Assembly (NCBI GenBank): GCA_965601975.1 | Contig: OZ271856.1 | Span: 2,604,001 to 2,668,000, forward strand | Source of the DNA: JANQIO01 sp965601975 | GTDB taxonomy: Bacteria; Pseudomonadota; Gammaproteobacteria; Pseudomonadales; Halieaceae | Reading direction: 5' to 3' | DNA: 64,000 bases | Part shown: positions 1 through 7,702 of the stretch, one piece after another | Position numbering within the stretch: the stretch's first letter is position 1 | How the letters are laid out: every line of letters begins with the position of its first letter | The notes under the pieces: model-generated | The model's database searches: none | What the model was told of the DNA's origin: nothing | What the model saw: the letters and a program-made list of their open reading frames with translations, nothing else | Position numbers and translations under genes: made by a program

Positions 1-51
1 CTCGGTCAGGGCGAGCTGACCAGCGAGGTGCTGGAGACCCGTGAGGATTAG
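1..51 (+). CDS. C-terminal tail of a gene entering from the left edge
   Basis: Reading from base 1 the frame gives 16 codons ending LETRED followed by TAG at 49-51. Codons are G/C-rich at third positions like the rest of the window, so this looks like the 3' end of a forward-strand gene whose body lies outside. It converges on the Crp-type gene. Too short to identify. Confidence 0.4.
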   Translation, partial: LGQGELTSEVLETRED

Positions 52-94
52 TACGTCGCCGGCAGGCGAGTATGGATGAGAACCCGGAAAGGCT

Positions 95-745
95 TCAGTA
101 CTTGGCGGGGAGTCTTGTATTAATGATGATATGGCGACCTTCGAAGCGGATATAGTCGCCGATGGTCAGGTCCTTGAGAATCCGCGCCACCATCTCGCGG
201 GAGGCACCGACCCGATCCGCAATATCCTGCTGGGTCAGCTTCTCCGGAATGAACATACTGCCGTCGCCCCGCTCTTCAGCCAGATCCATGAGCACGTTAG
301 CCACCCGGCCATAGACATCCTGCAGGGCCAGGCTCTTAACGTCAGCGGTGAGCTTGCGCACGCGGGCCGCGAGGTTGGAGATCAGCTTGCGCGCAATATT
401 GGGATTTTCATCCAGCACCCGGTTGAAGTCGTCCTTGTAGATGATGCAGAAGCTGGACTTCTCCACGGTGCGCACCGAGGCCGAACGGGAGGAGTCGTCC
501 AGCAGGGCCAGTTCACCAAAGTAGTCACCCTCCCCCTGGGTGTTCATGATGAACTCCTTGCCGTTCTTGTCGCTGCAGTAAACCTTGACGCGACCGCTCT
601 CGATGATGAACAGGGAATCGGCGGGATCGTTTTCGTGGATGACGACCGTATTCTTGGGGAAGGCTCGGCTGGTGCTGCTCGCCGCCAGCGCATTCAGTTC
701 CTCGTCGGACAGACCCTGGAATAACTCGACCTGCTGCAGTATCAA
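95..745 (-). CDS. Crp/Fnr-family cyclic-nucleotide-responsive regulator
   Basis: One-component DNA-binding regulator with the CRP layout: N-terminal cNMP-binding beta-roll, long C-helix, C-terminal winged helix. The phosphate-binding cassette FGELALLDDSSRSA (about residues 87-100 counted from the upstream GTG) keeps the Glu and Arg-Ser used to hold cyclic nucleotide ribose-phosphate. The recognition helix carries SREMVARIL, close to SRETVGRIL of E. coli CRP, so a TGTGA-like target is plausible. By hand alignment the C-helix Thr-Ser that contacts adenine in CRP is Leu-Thr here. I prefer the TTG at 745 because AAAGGA lies 7-8 bases upstream; the in-frame GTG at 778 has no visible ribosome site. 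It is divergent from a nucleotide cyclase gene, its likely functional partner. No Cys motif for an Fnr-type iron-sulfur cluster. Confidence 0.85.
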   Translation of the reverse strand: MILQQVELFQGLSDEELNALAASSTSRAFPKNTVVIHENDPADSLFIIESGRVKVYCSDKNGKEFIMNTQGEGDYFGELALLDDSSRSASVRTVEKSSFCIIYKDDFNRVLDENPNIARKLISNLAARVRKLTADVKSLALQDVYGRVANVLMDLAEERGDGSMFIPEKLTQQDIADRVGASREMVARILKDLTIGDYIRFEGRHIIINTRLPAKY

Positions 746-804
746 CCCGGAATCCTTTGTTTTTTGTCGTGTTCCCACGTACGCAGGAACAAAAATTCGC
801 TCAA

Positions 805-816
805 ACTGTGAACAGT
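805..816. promoter_or_regulatory. Possible Crp-type operator palindrome
   Basis: ACTGTGAACAGT is an imperfect palindrome containing a TGTGA half-site. It lies in the divergent intergenic region between the Crp-type gene and the cyclase gene, about 50 bases upstream of a perfect -10 box. Position and half-site suggest autoregulation, but a 12-base palindrome alone is weak evidence. Confidence 0.3.
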
Positions 817-865
817 GTACCCCAGCGCCGCCGAAGGCGCACTATTACTGCCTTTTCGCCACAGA

Positions 866-871
866 TATAAT
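866..871 (+). promoter_or_regulatory. -10 box of the cyclase operon promoter
   Basis: A perfect TATAAT lies 28 bases before the proposed TTG start at 899. The matching -35 (about 843-848, TATTAC) is poor, as expected if an activator such as the neighbouring Crp-type protein is needed. Confidence 0.4.
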
Positions 872-898
872 CCTCCGAGGACTGTGGGGGATAGTCAC

Positions 899-2386
899 TT
901 GGCAAGCCAGAGCGAAACATTACCGCTAACCGATCACGTGCAGCGCGCGCTGGCGGAATTGCGCGCGCAGTCCGAGCCCACCCTGGACAACCTGGCCCAG
1001 GAAACCCGCGAAGACCTGGAGCGCCTGGTCTCCGCCGGGGCCGCCCTCGAGGCCCTGATCAGCGGCAATGACGACATGGATGAAGCCACCCGCCGGCACG
1101 ACATCATGAATGTGCTGGGCGCCATGCGCGGCTATGCGGAATTTCTTATCGAGGACCTGGAAGCCAACTTCCCCTCGATCACCTCGGCGTTGGAGCGCGT
1201 CCTGAAATCCGTCGCCGCCGCCAGCAGTGGCGGCAAAGGCGGCGACAGCGGCAGTGCCAGTGCAAGCACACCGCCGGAAGCGGTACTTGCCGACCTGACC
1301 GGCACCATCCTCGCCGTGGATGACAACGCCGACAACCGCGAACTGTTGACCCGCTACCTCGAGCGTTCTGGCCACGACGTGGTCGTGGCCAGCAGCGGCA
1401 TGGAAGCACTGGCGCGGCTGGCGGACCGACCGGTGGACCTGGTACTGCTGGACCTGATCATGCCGGGCATGGACGGCAACGAAGTCCTCAAGCGGCTCAA
1501 GGAAAATCCCGAGCTGCGTTCCATCCCCGTGATCGTCATCTCGGGCCGCCAGGACATGGAAGGCATCATCGAGTGTATCGAGGCCGGCGCCGACGACTAC
1601 CTGTTCAAGCCTTTCAACCCGGTGCTGCTGCAGGCGCGAATCAAGGCCGGACTGGAGCGCAAGCGCTGGCACGACACCGAGGAAAAATACCGCCGCCAGC
1701 TCGAGCGCAACGAAAAATTCATCCGCGCCACGTTTGGCCGCTACGTCTCCGACGAGATTGTCGACAACCTGCTGGAAGAACCCGAGGGCCTGAAGCTCGG
1801 CGGGGACCTGCGCGAAGTGACGATGCTGATGTCGGACATCCGCCAGTTCTCCACGATCTGCGAACGGCTTGAGGCCGACCAGGTCATGCGCATGCTCAAC
1901 AACTACCTGGGCGTCATGACCGAGATTATCATCGGCCACCAGGGCACCATCGACGAATTTATCGGGGATGCCATCCTTGCGATCTTTGGAGCGCCGATCC
2001 AGCGTACGGACGACGCCGATCGCGCCGTTCAGTGTGCGCTGGATATGCAGCACGCGATGATCGATATCAACCGCAGCAACCGCAAGGCCGGACTGCCGGA
2101 AATCAGCATGGGCATCGGCGTCAACACGGGCGACGTCATTACCGGCAACATCGGCTCGGAAAAGCGCAGCAAATACGGCGTTGTCGGGCACCACGTCAAC
2201 CTGACCGCGCGCATCGAGTCACATACCAGCGGCGGCGACATCCTGATTTCCAGCAGCACACTCGACAAGATGAAGTTGCCGGTGCAGCTGGGCCGCCAGC
2301 TGCAGGAACGGGTGAAGGGGATCGCGGAGCCGGTCACCATGCACGCAGTGCTGCCCACCGTACAGGAGAAGTCCAATGTCTCATGA
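899..2386 (+). CDS. Response regulator with class III nucleotide cyclase output
   Basis: Predicted cytoplasmic 495-aa protein. In order: an N-terminal helical segment with RHDIMNVLGAMRGYAEFL (about 66-83) resembling a histidine-kinase dimerisation helix, His67 in the phosphoacceptor position; a receiver domain (about 135-250) with acidic pair DD, phosphoacceptor Asp185 and Lys in LFKPF; a class III cyclase domain (about 275-490). Metal-binding Asp313 (SDIRQFS) and Asp357 (FIGDAIL), Asn434 and Arg438 are present, so it should be active. The base-selecting residues are Glu353 and Gly427 instead of the Lys and Asp/Thr of adenylyl cyclases, which leaves GTP as possible substrate. Start: TTG at 899 with GGGGGA seven bases upstream; no ATG fits. 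It overlaps the next receiver gene by 11 bases. Confidence 0.88.
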   Translation: MASQSETLPLTDHVQRALAELRAQSEPTLDNLAQETREDLERLVSAGAALEALISGNDDMDEATRRHDIMNVLGAMRGYAEFLIEDLEANFPSITSALERVLKSVAAASSGGKGGDSGSASASTPPEAVLADLTGTILAVDDNADNRELLTRYLERSGHDVVVASSGMEALARLADRPVDLVLLDLIMPGMDGNEVLKRLKENPELRSIPVIVISGRQDMEGIIECIEAGADDYLFKPFNPVLLQARIKAGLERKRWHDTEEKYRRQLERNEKFIRATFGRYVSDEIVDNLLEEPEGLKLGGDLREVTMLMSDIRQFSTICERLEADQVMRMLNNYLGVMTEIIIGHQGTIDEFIGDAILAIFGAPIQRTDDADRAVQCALDMQHAMIDINRSNRKAGLPEISMGIGVNTGDVITGNIGSEKRSKYGVVGHHVNLTARIESHTSGGDILISSSTLDKMKLPVQLGRQLQERVKGIAEPVTMHAVLPTVQEKSNVS

Positions 2387-2747
2387 AATCCTGCTGGTGG
2401 AGGATAACGAGCTCAACCGCGACATGCTGACCCGGCGACTCAACCGCGCCGGCTACACCGTGCGTGCCGCCGGTGACGGCGAGGCCGCGCTGGCCGCCAT
2501 GCGTGAATCCACGCCCGACATCGTGCTGCTGGACATGAACCTGCCGATCAAGGACGGCTGGACGACCTGCCGGGAAGCCCGGGAGGACCCTTCCCTCGCG
2601 GGGCTCAAGATCATCGCCCTCACTGCCCATGCCATGGGCGAGGACCTTGACCGGGCCATGGAAGCGGGATGCGACGACTACGCTACCAAGCCGGTGGACT
2701 TTCCGGACCTGCTGGAAAAAATCCAGACTCTGGTGGACGGGGGCTGA
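2376..2747 (+). CDS. Stand-alone CheY/DivK-like receiver
   Basis: A 123-aa protein that is only a receiver domain: acidic residues in VEDNELN, phosphoacceptor Asp53 in LLDMNLP, Thr in ALTAHAM and Lys in ATKPV. There is no output domain, so it probably passes phosphate or binds a partner. It overlaps the cyclase gene by 11 bases and is followed after 3 bases by the histidine kinase gene, so the three are co-translated. Phosphoryl transfer from that kinase to this receiver and to the cyclase receiver is an inference from the operon. Confidence 0.88.
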   Translation: MSHEILLVEDNELNRDMLTRRLNRAGYTVRAAGDGEAALAAMRESTPDIVLLDMNLPIKDGWTTCREAREDPSLAGLKIIALTAHAMGEDLDRAMEAGCDDYATKPVDFPDLLEKIQTLVDGG

Positions 2748-2750
2748 CCC

Positions 2751-4298
2751 GTGAGCCTGAGCCGCCGACTCACCCTCTCGCTGCTGGCGATTCTGCTGAT
2801 TTTCTCGCTGAATGTCGGCACCCACTTCTGGGGCAGCTTTGCCAGGACCGAGAGCATGAACGCCTACCGGGAGTCGGTGTCCGCACAGCAGTTGGGAACC
2901 AGCATCGGTCTGCAATTGGAAGAGCAGCGCAAGCAGGTGCGCGTGCTGGCGACCCTCAGGGAAACGACCACGGAGCGCCTTGGCGACGAAGACCGCAGCC
3001 GCGCCATGGGTAACCTCAATGGCATCACCGACGAAATCATCCGGCTGGGCAATGCGGCCCACGAAGTGACCCGCCCCCAGTTTGACGATCTGTGGGAATC
3101 GGCCGAGAAGCTGCTGTCCGCCTGGCGGGAATTCTACAATCAGTACAACGATCCGGGCTGGACGTCGCCCTTCCCCGCCCCGGACGCGCCGGAGCTGTAT
3201 GATGCCGTGCGCGAGAAGCTGGTCATGCTGGAAGACCGGCAGAACTTCATCTCCGACCAGCAGGCGACCATCATCGACCAGACCATCGCGCTGACAGACC
3301 GCATCACGGCGATCAGCTTCCTGGCCTCGGTTTTTCTTTCCAGTATTCTCGGCTTCTTCCTGATCCGCTACACCAACAATTCCTTCAGCCGCCTCAAGAC
3401 CGGCACCCTCAGGATTGGGGCCGGCGACCTGGAGTACCGGATCGAGGGTATCGAGGACGCGGGAGAAATCGGCGAGCTGGCCAACGCCTTCAACGATATG
3501 ACGGGCAAGCTGCGAAAGGCGGTGGAAGAAGTGCGAAAGGCCAAGGAAAACGCCGACCGCGCCAACGAAGCCAAGTCCAGCTTTCTCGCCAACGTCAGCC
3601 ACGAACTGCGCACGCCGCTCAACGCCATCATCGGCTATAGCGAAATGCTGTGGGACGAGGTCGAGGATCCTGGCGAAATTGATCGTTCACAAACCAAGTC
3701 GGACCTGGAAAAGATCATCATGTCGGGCAAGCTGCTGCTCAACCTGATCAATGACATCCTCGACCTGTCCAAGATCGAGACCGGCAAGATCGAGCTCTAC
3801 GCCGAGGAGTTCAGCGCGAACGAGCTGCTGGAACAGGCGCGCCATACGGTCGAGCCGATGCGCATGAAGAACAATAATCGCATCGAACTGGAACTGCCCG
3901 GGGCACTGCCCACGTTCTACAACGATGCGACCAAGTTCCGCCAGGTGTTCGTCAACCTGTTGAGCAATGCCTGCAAGTTCACCCATGAGGGCACGATCAC
4001 GATATCCGCAGACCCGCTGGAAGGCGATGACGGCCTGGTCATGTTCACCGTCAGCGACACCGGCATTGGCATGACCGACGAGCAGTGCGACAAGGTCTTC
4101 GACGCGTTCGTGCAGGCGGACATATCCACCACTCGCAACTACGGCGGCACCGGCCTGGGTCTCTCAATCTGTAAGGAGTACTGCGAGATGATGGGAGGCT
4201 CGATCCACGTCGAGAGCGAGCCAGAGGTGGGGACTAGTTTCCGAGTAGTCCTCCCTGTTCAGGTTCACGCCCTAGAGTCAGATCACGAAGCCGCTTGA
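2751..4298 (+). CDS. Membrane sensor histidine kinase
   Basis: A 515-aa kinase starting at GTG. A transmembrane helix (about 7-25), a periplasmic helical sensor region (about 30-180) of unknown ligand, a second transmembrane helix (about 183-205), HAMP, a coiled linker, then HisKA with SHELRTPLNAI (His284) and a HATPase domain with NLLSNACKFT, DTGIGM and GGTGLGLSI. All catalytic boxes are intact. There is no attached receiver, so the receivers encoded just upstream are its likely targets. The last 65 bases overlap the 3' end of a lipoprotein gene on the opposite strand. Confidence 0.92.
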   Translation: MSLSRRLTLSLLAILLIFSLNVGTHFWGSFARTESMNAYRESVSAQQLGTSIGLQLEEQRKQVRVLATLRETTTERLGDEDRSRAMGNLNGITDEIIRLGNAAHEVTRPQFDDLWESAEKLLSAWREFYNQYNDPGWTSPFPAPDAPELYDAVREKLVMLEDRQNFISDQQATIIDQTIALTDRITAISFLASVFLSSILGFFLIRYTNNSFSRLKTGTLRIGAGDLEYRIEGIEDAGEIGELANAFNDMTGKLRKAVEEVRKAKENADRANEAKSSFLANVSHELRTPLNAIIGYSEMLWDEVEDPGEIDRSQTKSDLEKIIMSGKLLLNLINDILDLSKIETGKIELYAEEFSANELLEQARHTVEPMRMKNNNRIELELPGALPTFYNDATKFRQVFVNLLSNACKFTHEGTITISADPLEGDDGLVMFTVSDTGIGMTDEQCDKVFDAFVQADISTTRNYGGTGLGLSICKEYCEMMGGSIHVESEPEVGTSFRVVLPVQVHALESDHEAA

Positions 4299-4824
4299 TC
4301 GCCTGCTCGCGTTTATCCAGTTCGACCCGGAGACTGGCATTGGTCTCCTTCAGCTGTTCGATCTGGTCGTACATTTTCAGGAATGAATCCAGCGAGTCCT
4401 GCATCAGCTGAACCTCGCCGTGCAGCTTCATATCCTCTGTAATGCGATCCCGCAGCGGCGGGTAGCTCTGGCGGGCGGCGTCCCGGTCGTAGATCGGGCT
4501 GTCCGGGATGATGCTGAGGTAGGCAATGGCAATACCGGACTCGATATCGGCCATTTCCGTTTTCTCGATGCGCTGGTAGCGCTGGAAGTACTGCAGGGAC
4601 TCGAGGTAAGCCCCCTCCTCCAGCGAGTTGAACCCCTTTTCCAGGAACGTGAAATTCCCCTGGGGATTGTCACAGGAGCAGTCGGCAGTGGGCAGATTCA
4701 GGTTGAGTTCAGGAAGGTCCTCACCCTCTGCTGCCGCGGACTCACCGCTGGGCTGGGATGCGCAGGCCGCCAGCAGCAGTAGTGCTGACATCAACAGGGC
4801 TCGGGCGCCAGTTTCTTTCATCAT
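4234..4824 (-). CDS. Outer-membrane lipoprotein, helical, possibly QseG-like
   Basis: A 196-aa predicted lipoprotein: short signal peptide with lipobox LLAAC, then an acidic Ser/Glu-rich spacer. The mature part holds SLEEGAYLESLQYFQRYQR, reminiscent of a tetratricopeptide-type helix pair, and a C-terminal coiled-coil-like segment (LKETNASLRVELDKREQAIK). The general look (a lipoprotein beside a histidine kinase) recalls QseG/YfhG, but I cannot confirm homology. It lies 33 bases downstream of a tiny lipoprotein gene, probably in one operon. Its 3' end overlaps the kinase gene convergently by 65 bases. The start could equally be the second ATG at 4821. Confidence 0.7.
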   Translation of the reverse strand: MMKETGARALLMSALLLLAACASQPSGESAAAEGEDLPELNLNLPTADCSCDNPQGNFTFLEKGFNSLEEGAYLESLQYFQRYQRIEKTEMADIESGIAIAYLSIIPDSPIYDRDAARQSYPPLRDRITEDMKLHGEVQLMQDSLDSFLKMYDQIEQLKETNASLRVELDKREQAIKRLRDLTLGREPEQGGLLGN

Positions 4825-4857
4825 GTAATGGATAATAGCCTGCGAGCGCGCGGGATG

Positions 4858-4974
4858 TCACTCCAGCGAGGCCGGACTTGTTCTCATCCTGCTTGCGGCG
4901 GCGGTCTGCGGCTCGGGCTGCTGCGCCGCGCAGGCGGACAACAACAGGGCCGGAACAATCATTATGACTCGCAT
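4858..4974 (-). CDS. Tiny lipoprotein, 38 aa
   Basis: A short open frame beginning MRVIMIVPALLLSAC, a compact signal peptide with a clear lipobox (LLSAC), followed by about 24 residues rich in Ala, Gln and Pro and ending PASLE. AGGGAG stands seven bases before the ATG, which supports real translation. It precedes the larger lipoprotein gene by 33 bases on the same strand. Size and layout recall entericidin-type peptides, but the mature part shows no specific similarity that I recognise. It could instead be a degraded lipoprotein or an upstream leader. Confidence 0.5.
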   Translation of the reverse strand: MRVIMIVPALLLSACAAQQPEPQTAAASRMRTSPASLE

Positions 4975-5022
4975 GCTAACTCCCTTCAGCATGCCCCGAG
5001 CATACCCGGATATTCTGGAAAA

Positions 5023-6507
5023 TCACTCCGGCCGCATATGCGGGAACAGCAGCACGTCGCGAATGGAGGGCCGGTCGGTCAGGAACATTACCAGGCGATC
5101 GATGCCGATGCCCTCGCCCACCGTCGGTGGCAGCCCGTACTCCAGCGCGGTGATGTAATCGTCATCGAAGTGCATGGCCTCCAGGTCGCCGGCGTCTTTT
5201 TCCGCGACCTGGGCGCGGAAGCGCTCCGCCTGGTCTTCCGGATCGTTGAGCTCCGAAAAGCCGTTCGCCAGTTCGCGGCCGGCGATAAAAAATTCAAAGC
5301 GGTCGGTAACGAACGGGTTTTCGTCATTTCGGCGAGACAGGGGCGACACTTCAGTGGGGTACTCGGTAATGAAGATCGGATCGTCGAGGTTGTCCTCGAC
5401 CGTCTTCTCGAAAATCTCCAACTGCACTTTGCCCAGTCCCCAGCTGTCCTTCAGGGGAATATCCAGCCCTTCTGCGATTGACCGCGCGGATGCCTCGTCA
5501 GACAGCTGTTCGGCGCTGATGTCGGGGTTGTAGTGCAGGATGGAATCGAACACGGTCATGCGCTGGAACGGCCGCGACATGTCGTAGTCCTTCCCCTGGT
5601 AGTGCACGGTGGTACTGCCGAACACTTCCTGGGTGATGGTGCGCATCATGTCCTCGGTCAGGTCGATCGCATCGTGGTAGTCCGCGAAGGCCCAGTAGAA
5701 CTCCAGCATCGTGAACTCGGGGTTGTGGCTGGTGGAGAGACCTTCGTTGCGGAAGTTGCGATTGATTTCGAACACGCGCTCGAAGCCACCCACAGTCAGC
5801 CGCTTGAGGAACAGCTCCGGTGCAACCCGCAGGTACATGTCGAGATCCAATGCATTGTGATGCGTGATGAACGGCCGCGCGGTCGCACCGCCGGGGATAG
5901 TCTGCATCATTGGCGTCTCGACTTCCATGAAGCCGCGCGCCTGCATGAAGCGGCGGATGGCGTCGATGATCTGCGAGCGCCTGCGAAAAATCTCGCGTGA
6001 CTCCGAGTTGACGATCAGGTCCACATAGCGGCGGCGGTAGCGCAGCTCCTGGTCCGACAGGCCGTGGTACTTGTCGGGCAACGGCCGCAGCGCCTTGGTC
6101 AGCAGCCGCGCTTCCTCCATGTTGATGTAGAGGTCGCCCTTGCCGGAGCGATGGATCGGGCCGCGCGCGCCGACGATGTCCCCGAGGTCCCAGGTCTTGA
6201 TGTCTGCCAGCGTATCTTCGCTGAGCGCCTTGCGGTTCACATAGAGCTGAATTTCCCCGCCGTCGTCCTGGATTTGCAGGAAGGCGCCGCGGTTGCGGAT
6301 AAGCCTGCCGCAGACCGCATATTCATTGTTGGATTGCTCCAGCGCCTCCTTTTCGGAATCCATATAGCGCTGCTGCAGCTCGCCCGCCGTGGCGGTGCGG
6401 CGAAAGTCATTGGGGAAGGCCGGCCCGCGCTCGCGCAGGGCGTCGAGCTTGGCGCGGCGCTCCGCTACCAGCTTGTTTTCGTCGATGGGCGCCTGCTCGT
6501 CATTCAT
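5023..6507 (-). CDS. lysS: Lysyl-tRNA synthetase, class II
   Basis: A 494-aa enzyme that charges tRNA-Lys. The N-terminal OB-fold anticodon-binding domain contains VCGRLIRNRGAFLQIQDDG. The class II catalytic core has motif 2 (FRNEGLSTSHNPEFTMLEFY) and motif 3 (GEGIGIDRLVMFLTD). Length matches bacterial LysS (about 500 aa). It is downstream of prfB on the same strand, the standard gammaproteobacterial pair, separated here by a duplicated 23-bp segment. Its start ATG at 6507 is unambiguous. Confidence 0.97.
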   Translation of the reverse strand: MNDEQAPIDENKLVAERRAKLDALRERGPAFPNDFRRTATAGELQQRYMDSEKEALEQSNNEYAVCGRLIRNRGAFLQIQDDGGEIQLYVNRKALSEDTLADIKTWDLGDIVGARGPIHRSGKGDLYINMEEARLLTKALRPLPDKYHGLSDQELRYRRRYVDLIVNSESREIFRRRSQIIDAIRRFMQARGFMEVETPMMQTIPGGATARPFITHHNALDLDMYLRVAPELFLKRLTVGGFERVFEINRNFRNEGLSTSHNPEFTMLEFYWAFADYHDAIDLTEDMMRTITQEVFGSTTVHYQGKDYDMSRPFQRMTVFDSILHYNPDISAEQLSDEASARSIAEGLDIPLKDSWGLGKVQLEIFEKTVEDNLDDPIFITEYPTEVSPLSRRNDENPFVTDRFEFFIAGRELANGFSELNDPEDQAERFRAQVAEKDAGDLEAMHFDDDYITALEYGLPPTVGEGIGIDRLVMFLTDRPSIRDVLLFPHMRPE

Positions 6508-6514
6508 GCTTTTG

Positions 6515-6560
6515 TCCTGGTTGGCTCAAGGCTGTCTTCCTGGTTGGCTCAGGGCTGTCT
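6515..6560. repeat. 23-bp direct duplication between prfB and lysS
   Basis: Two abutting 23-bp units (6515-6537 and 6538-6560) differ at one base; each begins TCCTGGTTGGCTC. The second unit includes the prfB stop codon, so the duplication lengthened the prfB-lysS spacer. Confidence 0.85.
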
Positions 6561-7657
6561 ACAGCCCTTTCTTCAATGAAGCTTCAATAAACTGGTCGAT
6601 ATCACCGTCCAGCACGGCCTGGGTGTTCGAGGTTTCCACGTTGGTACGCAGGTCCTTCACGCGCTGGTCATCGAGCACGTAGGAGCGAATCTGGCTGCCC
6701 CAGCCGATATCGGACTTGGTGTCTTCCAGGGCCTGGGCCGCTTCCTGCCGCTTCAGCATTTCCTGTTCGTAGAGCCGGGCGCGCAGCATCTTCCAGGCCT
6801 TGTCCCGGTTCTGGTGCTGGGAGCGCTCGCTCTGGCACTGAACGACGATACCCGAGGGCTCATGGGTCAGGCGCACGGCGGAGTCAGTCTTGTTCACGTG
6901 CTGACCGCCGGCGCCGGATGCCCGGTAGGTGTCGGTGCGCACGTCGGACGGGTCGACCTCTATTTCTACCGAGTCGTCGATCTCCGGCGAGACGAACACG
7001 GAGCTGAAGGACGTGTGGCGGCGATTCCCGGAGTCAAAGGGCGACTTGCGCACCAGGCGGTGTACACCGGTCTCGGTGCGCAGCCAGCCGAAGGCGTACT
7101 CCCCTTCAAAGCGGACGGTGGCACTTTTGATACCGGCAACATCGCCGGCGGAAGCTTCCTCCAGCGTGGTTTTGAAGCCGTGGGATTCTCCCCAGCGCAG
7201 GTACATGCGCAGCATCATCTCGGCCCAGTCCTGGGCCTCGGTACCGCCGGAGCCGGCCTGGATATCGAGAAAGGCGTTGTTGGGGTCCATTTCGCCGGCA
7301 AACATGCGGCGGAACTCCAGTTGCTCCAGCTGCTTCTGCAGGCCGTCGATCTCGGAGCGGATATCCTCGACCGCGTCGGCATCGTCTTCCTCCGCGGCCA
7401 TCTCCAGAAGGTCCGCGGCGTCACTGGCGCCCTCGCTCAGGGATTCGATGGTTTTGACCACGGCTTCAAGGGCGGCGCGTTCACGGCCCAGTTCCTGGGC
7501 GCGTTCCGGCTCGTCCCAGACGCTGGGCTCTGCGAGTTCGAGTTCTACCTCGGCGAGGCGATCCTTGCGCTGAGCGTAGTCAAAGATACCCCCTAAGCAC
7601 GTCAGTGCGCTCTTCGATGTCCTTGAGGGCGAGTTGCAGGGGGTTGATTTCGAGCAT
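6559..7657 (-). CDS. prfB: Peptide chain release factor 2, programmed +1 frameshift
   Basis: RF2 ends translation at UGA and UAA. Translation starts at ATG 7657 (MLEINPLQLALKDIEE...), reaches CTT TGA after 25 codons and must shift +1 to continue (DYAQRKDRL...). The product is then 365 aa, the normal RF2 length. The SPF stop-codon reading motif (RKSPFDSGNRR) and the catalytic GGQ (SGAGGQHVNK) are present. The shift site and its internal Shine-Dalgarno are canonical, so RF2 controls its own synthesis. lysS follows. Automated calling of this gene would give only a truncated 300-aa frame beginning at an internal GTG. Confidence 0.97.
7579..7594 (-). promoter_or_regulatory. RF2 autoregulatory frameshift site
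   Basis: On the minus strand AGGGGG (7594-7589) is followed by TAT and CTTTGAC (7585-7579). This is the known RF2 slippery site: an internal Shine-Dalgarno three bases before CTT-TGA-C. When RF2 is scarce the ribosome pauses at UGA and slips into the +1 frame. Confidence 0.95.
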
Positions 7658-7702
7658 TGCTATGTGTCGCTGTCAAAAAGGCGGCGAATTGTAGCGCAGG
7701 GC

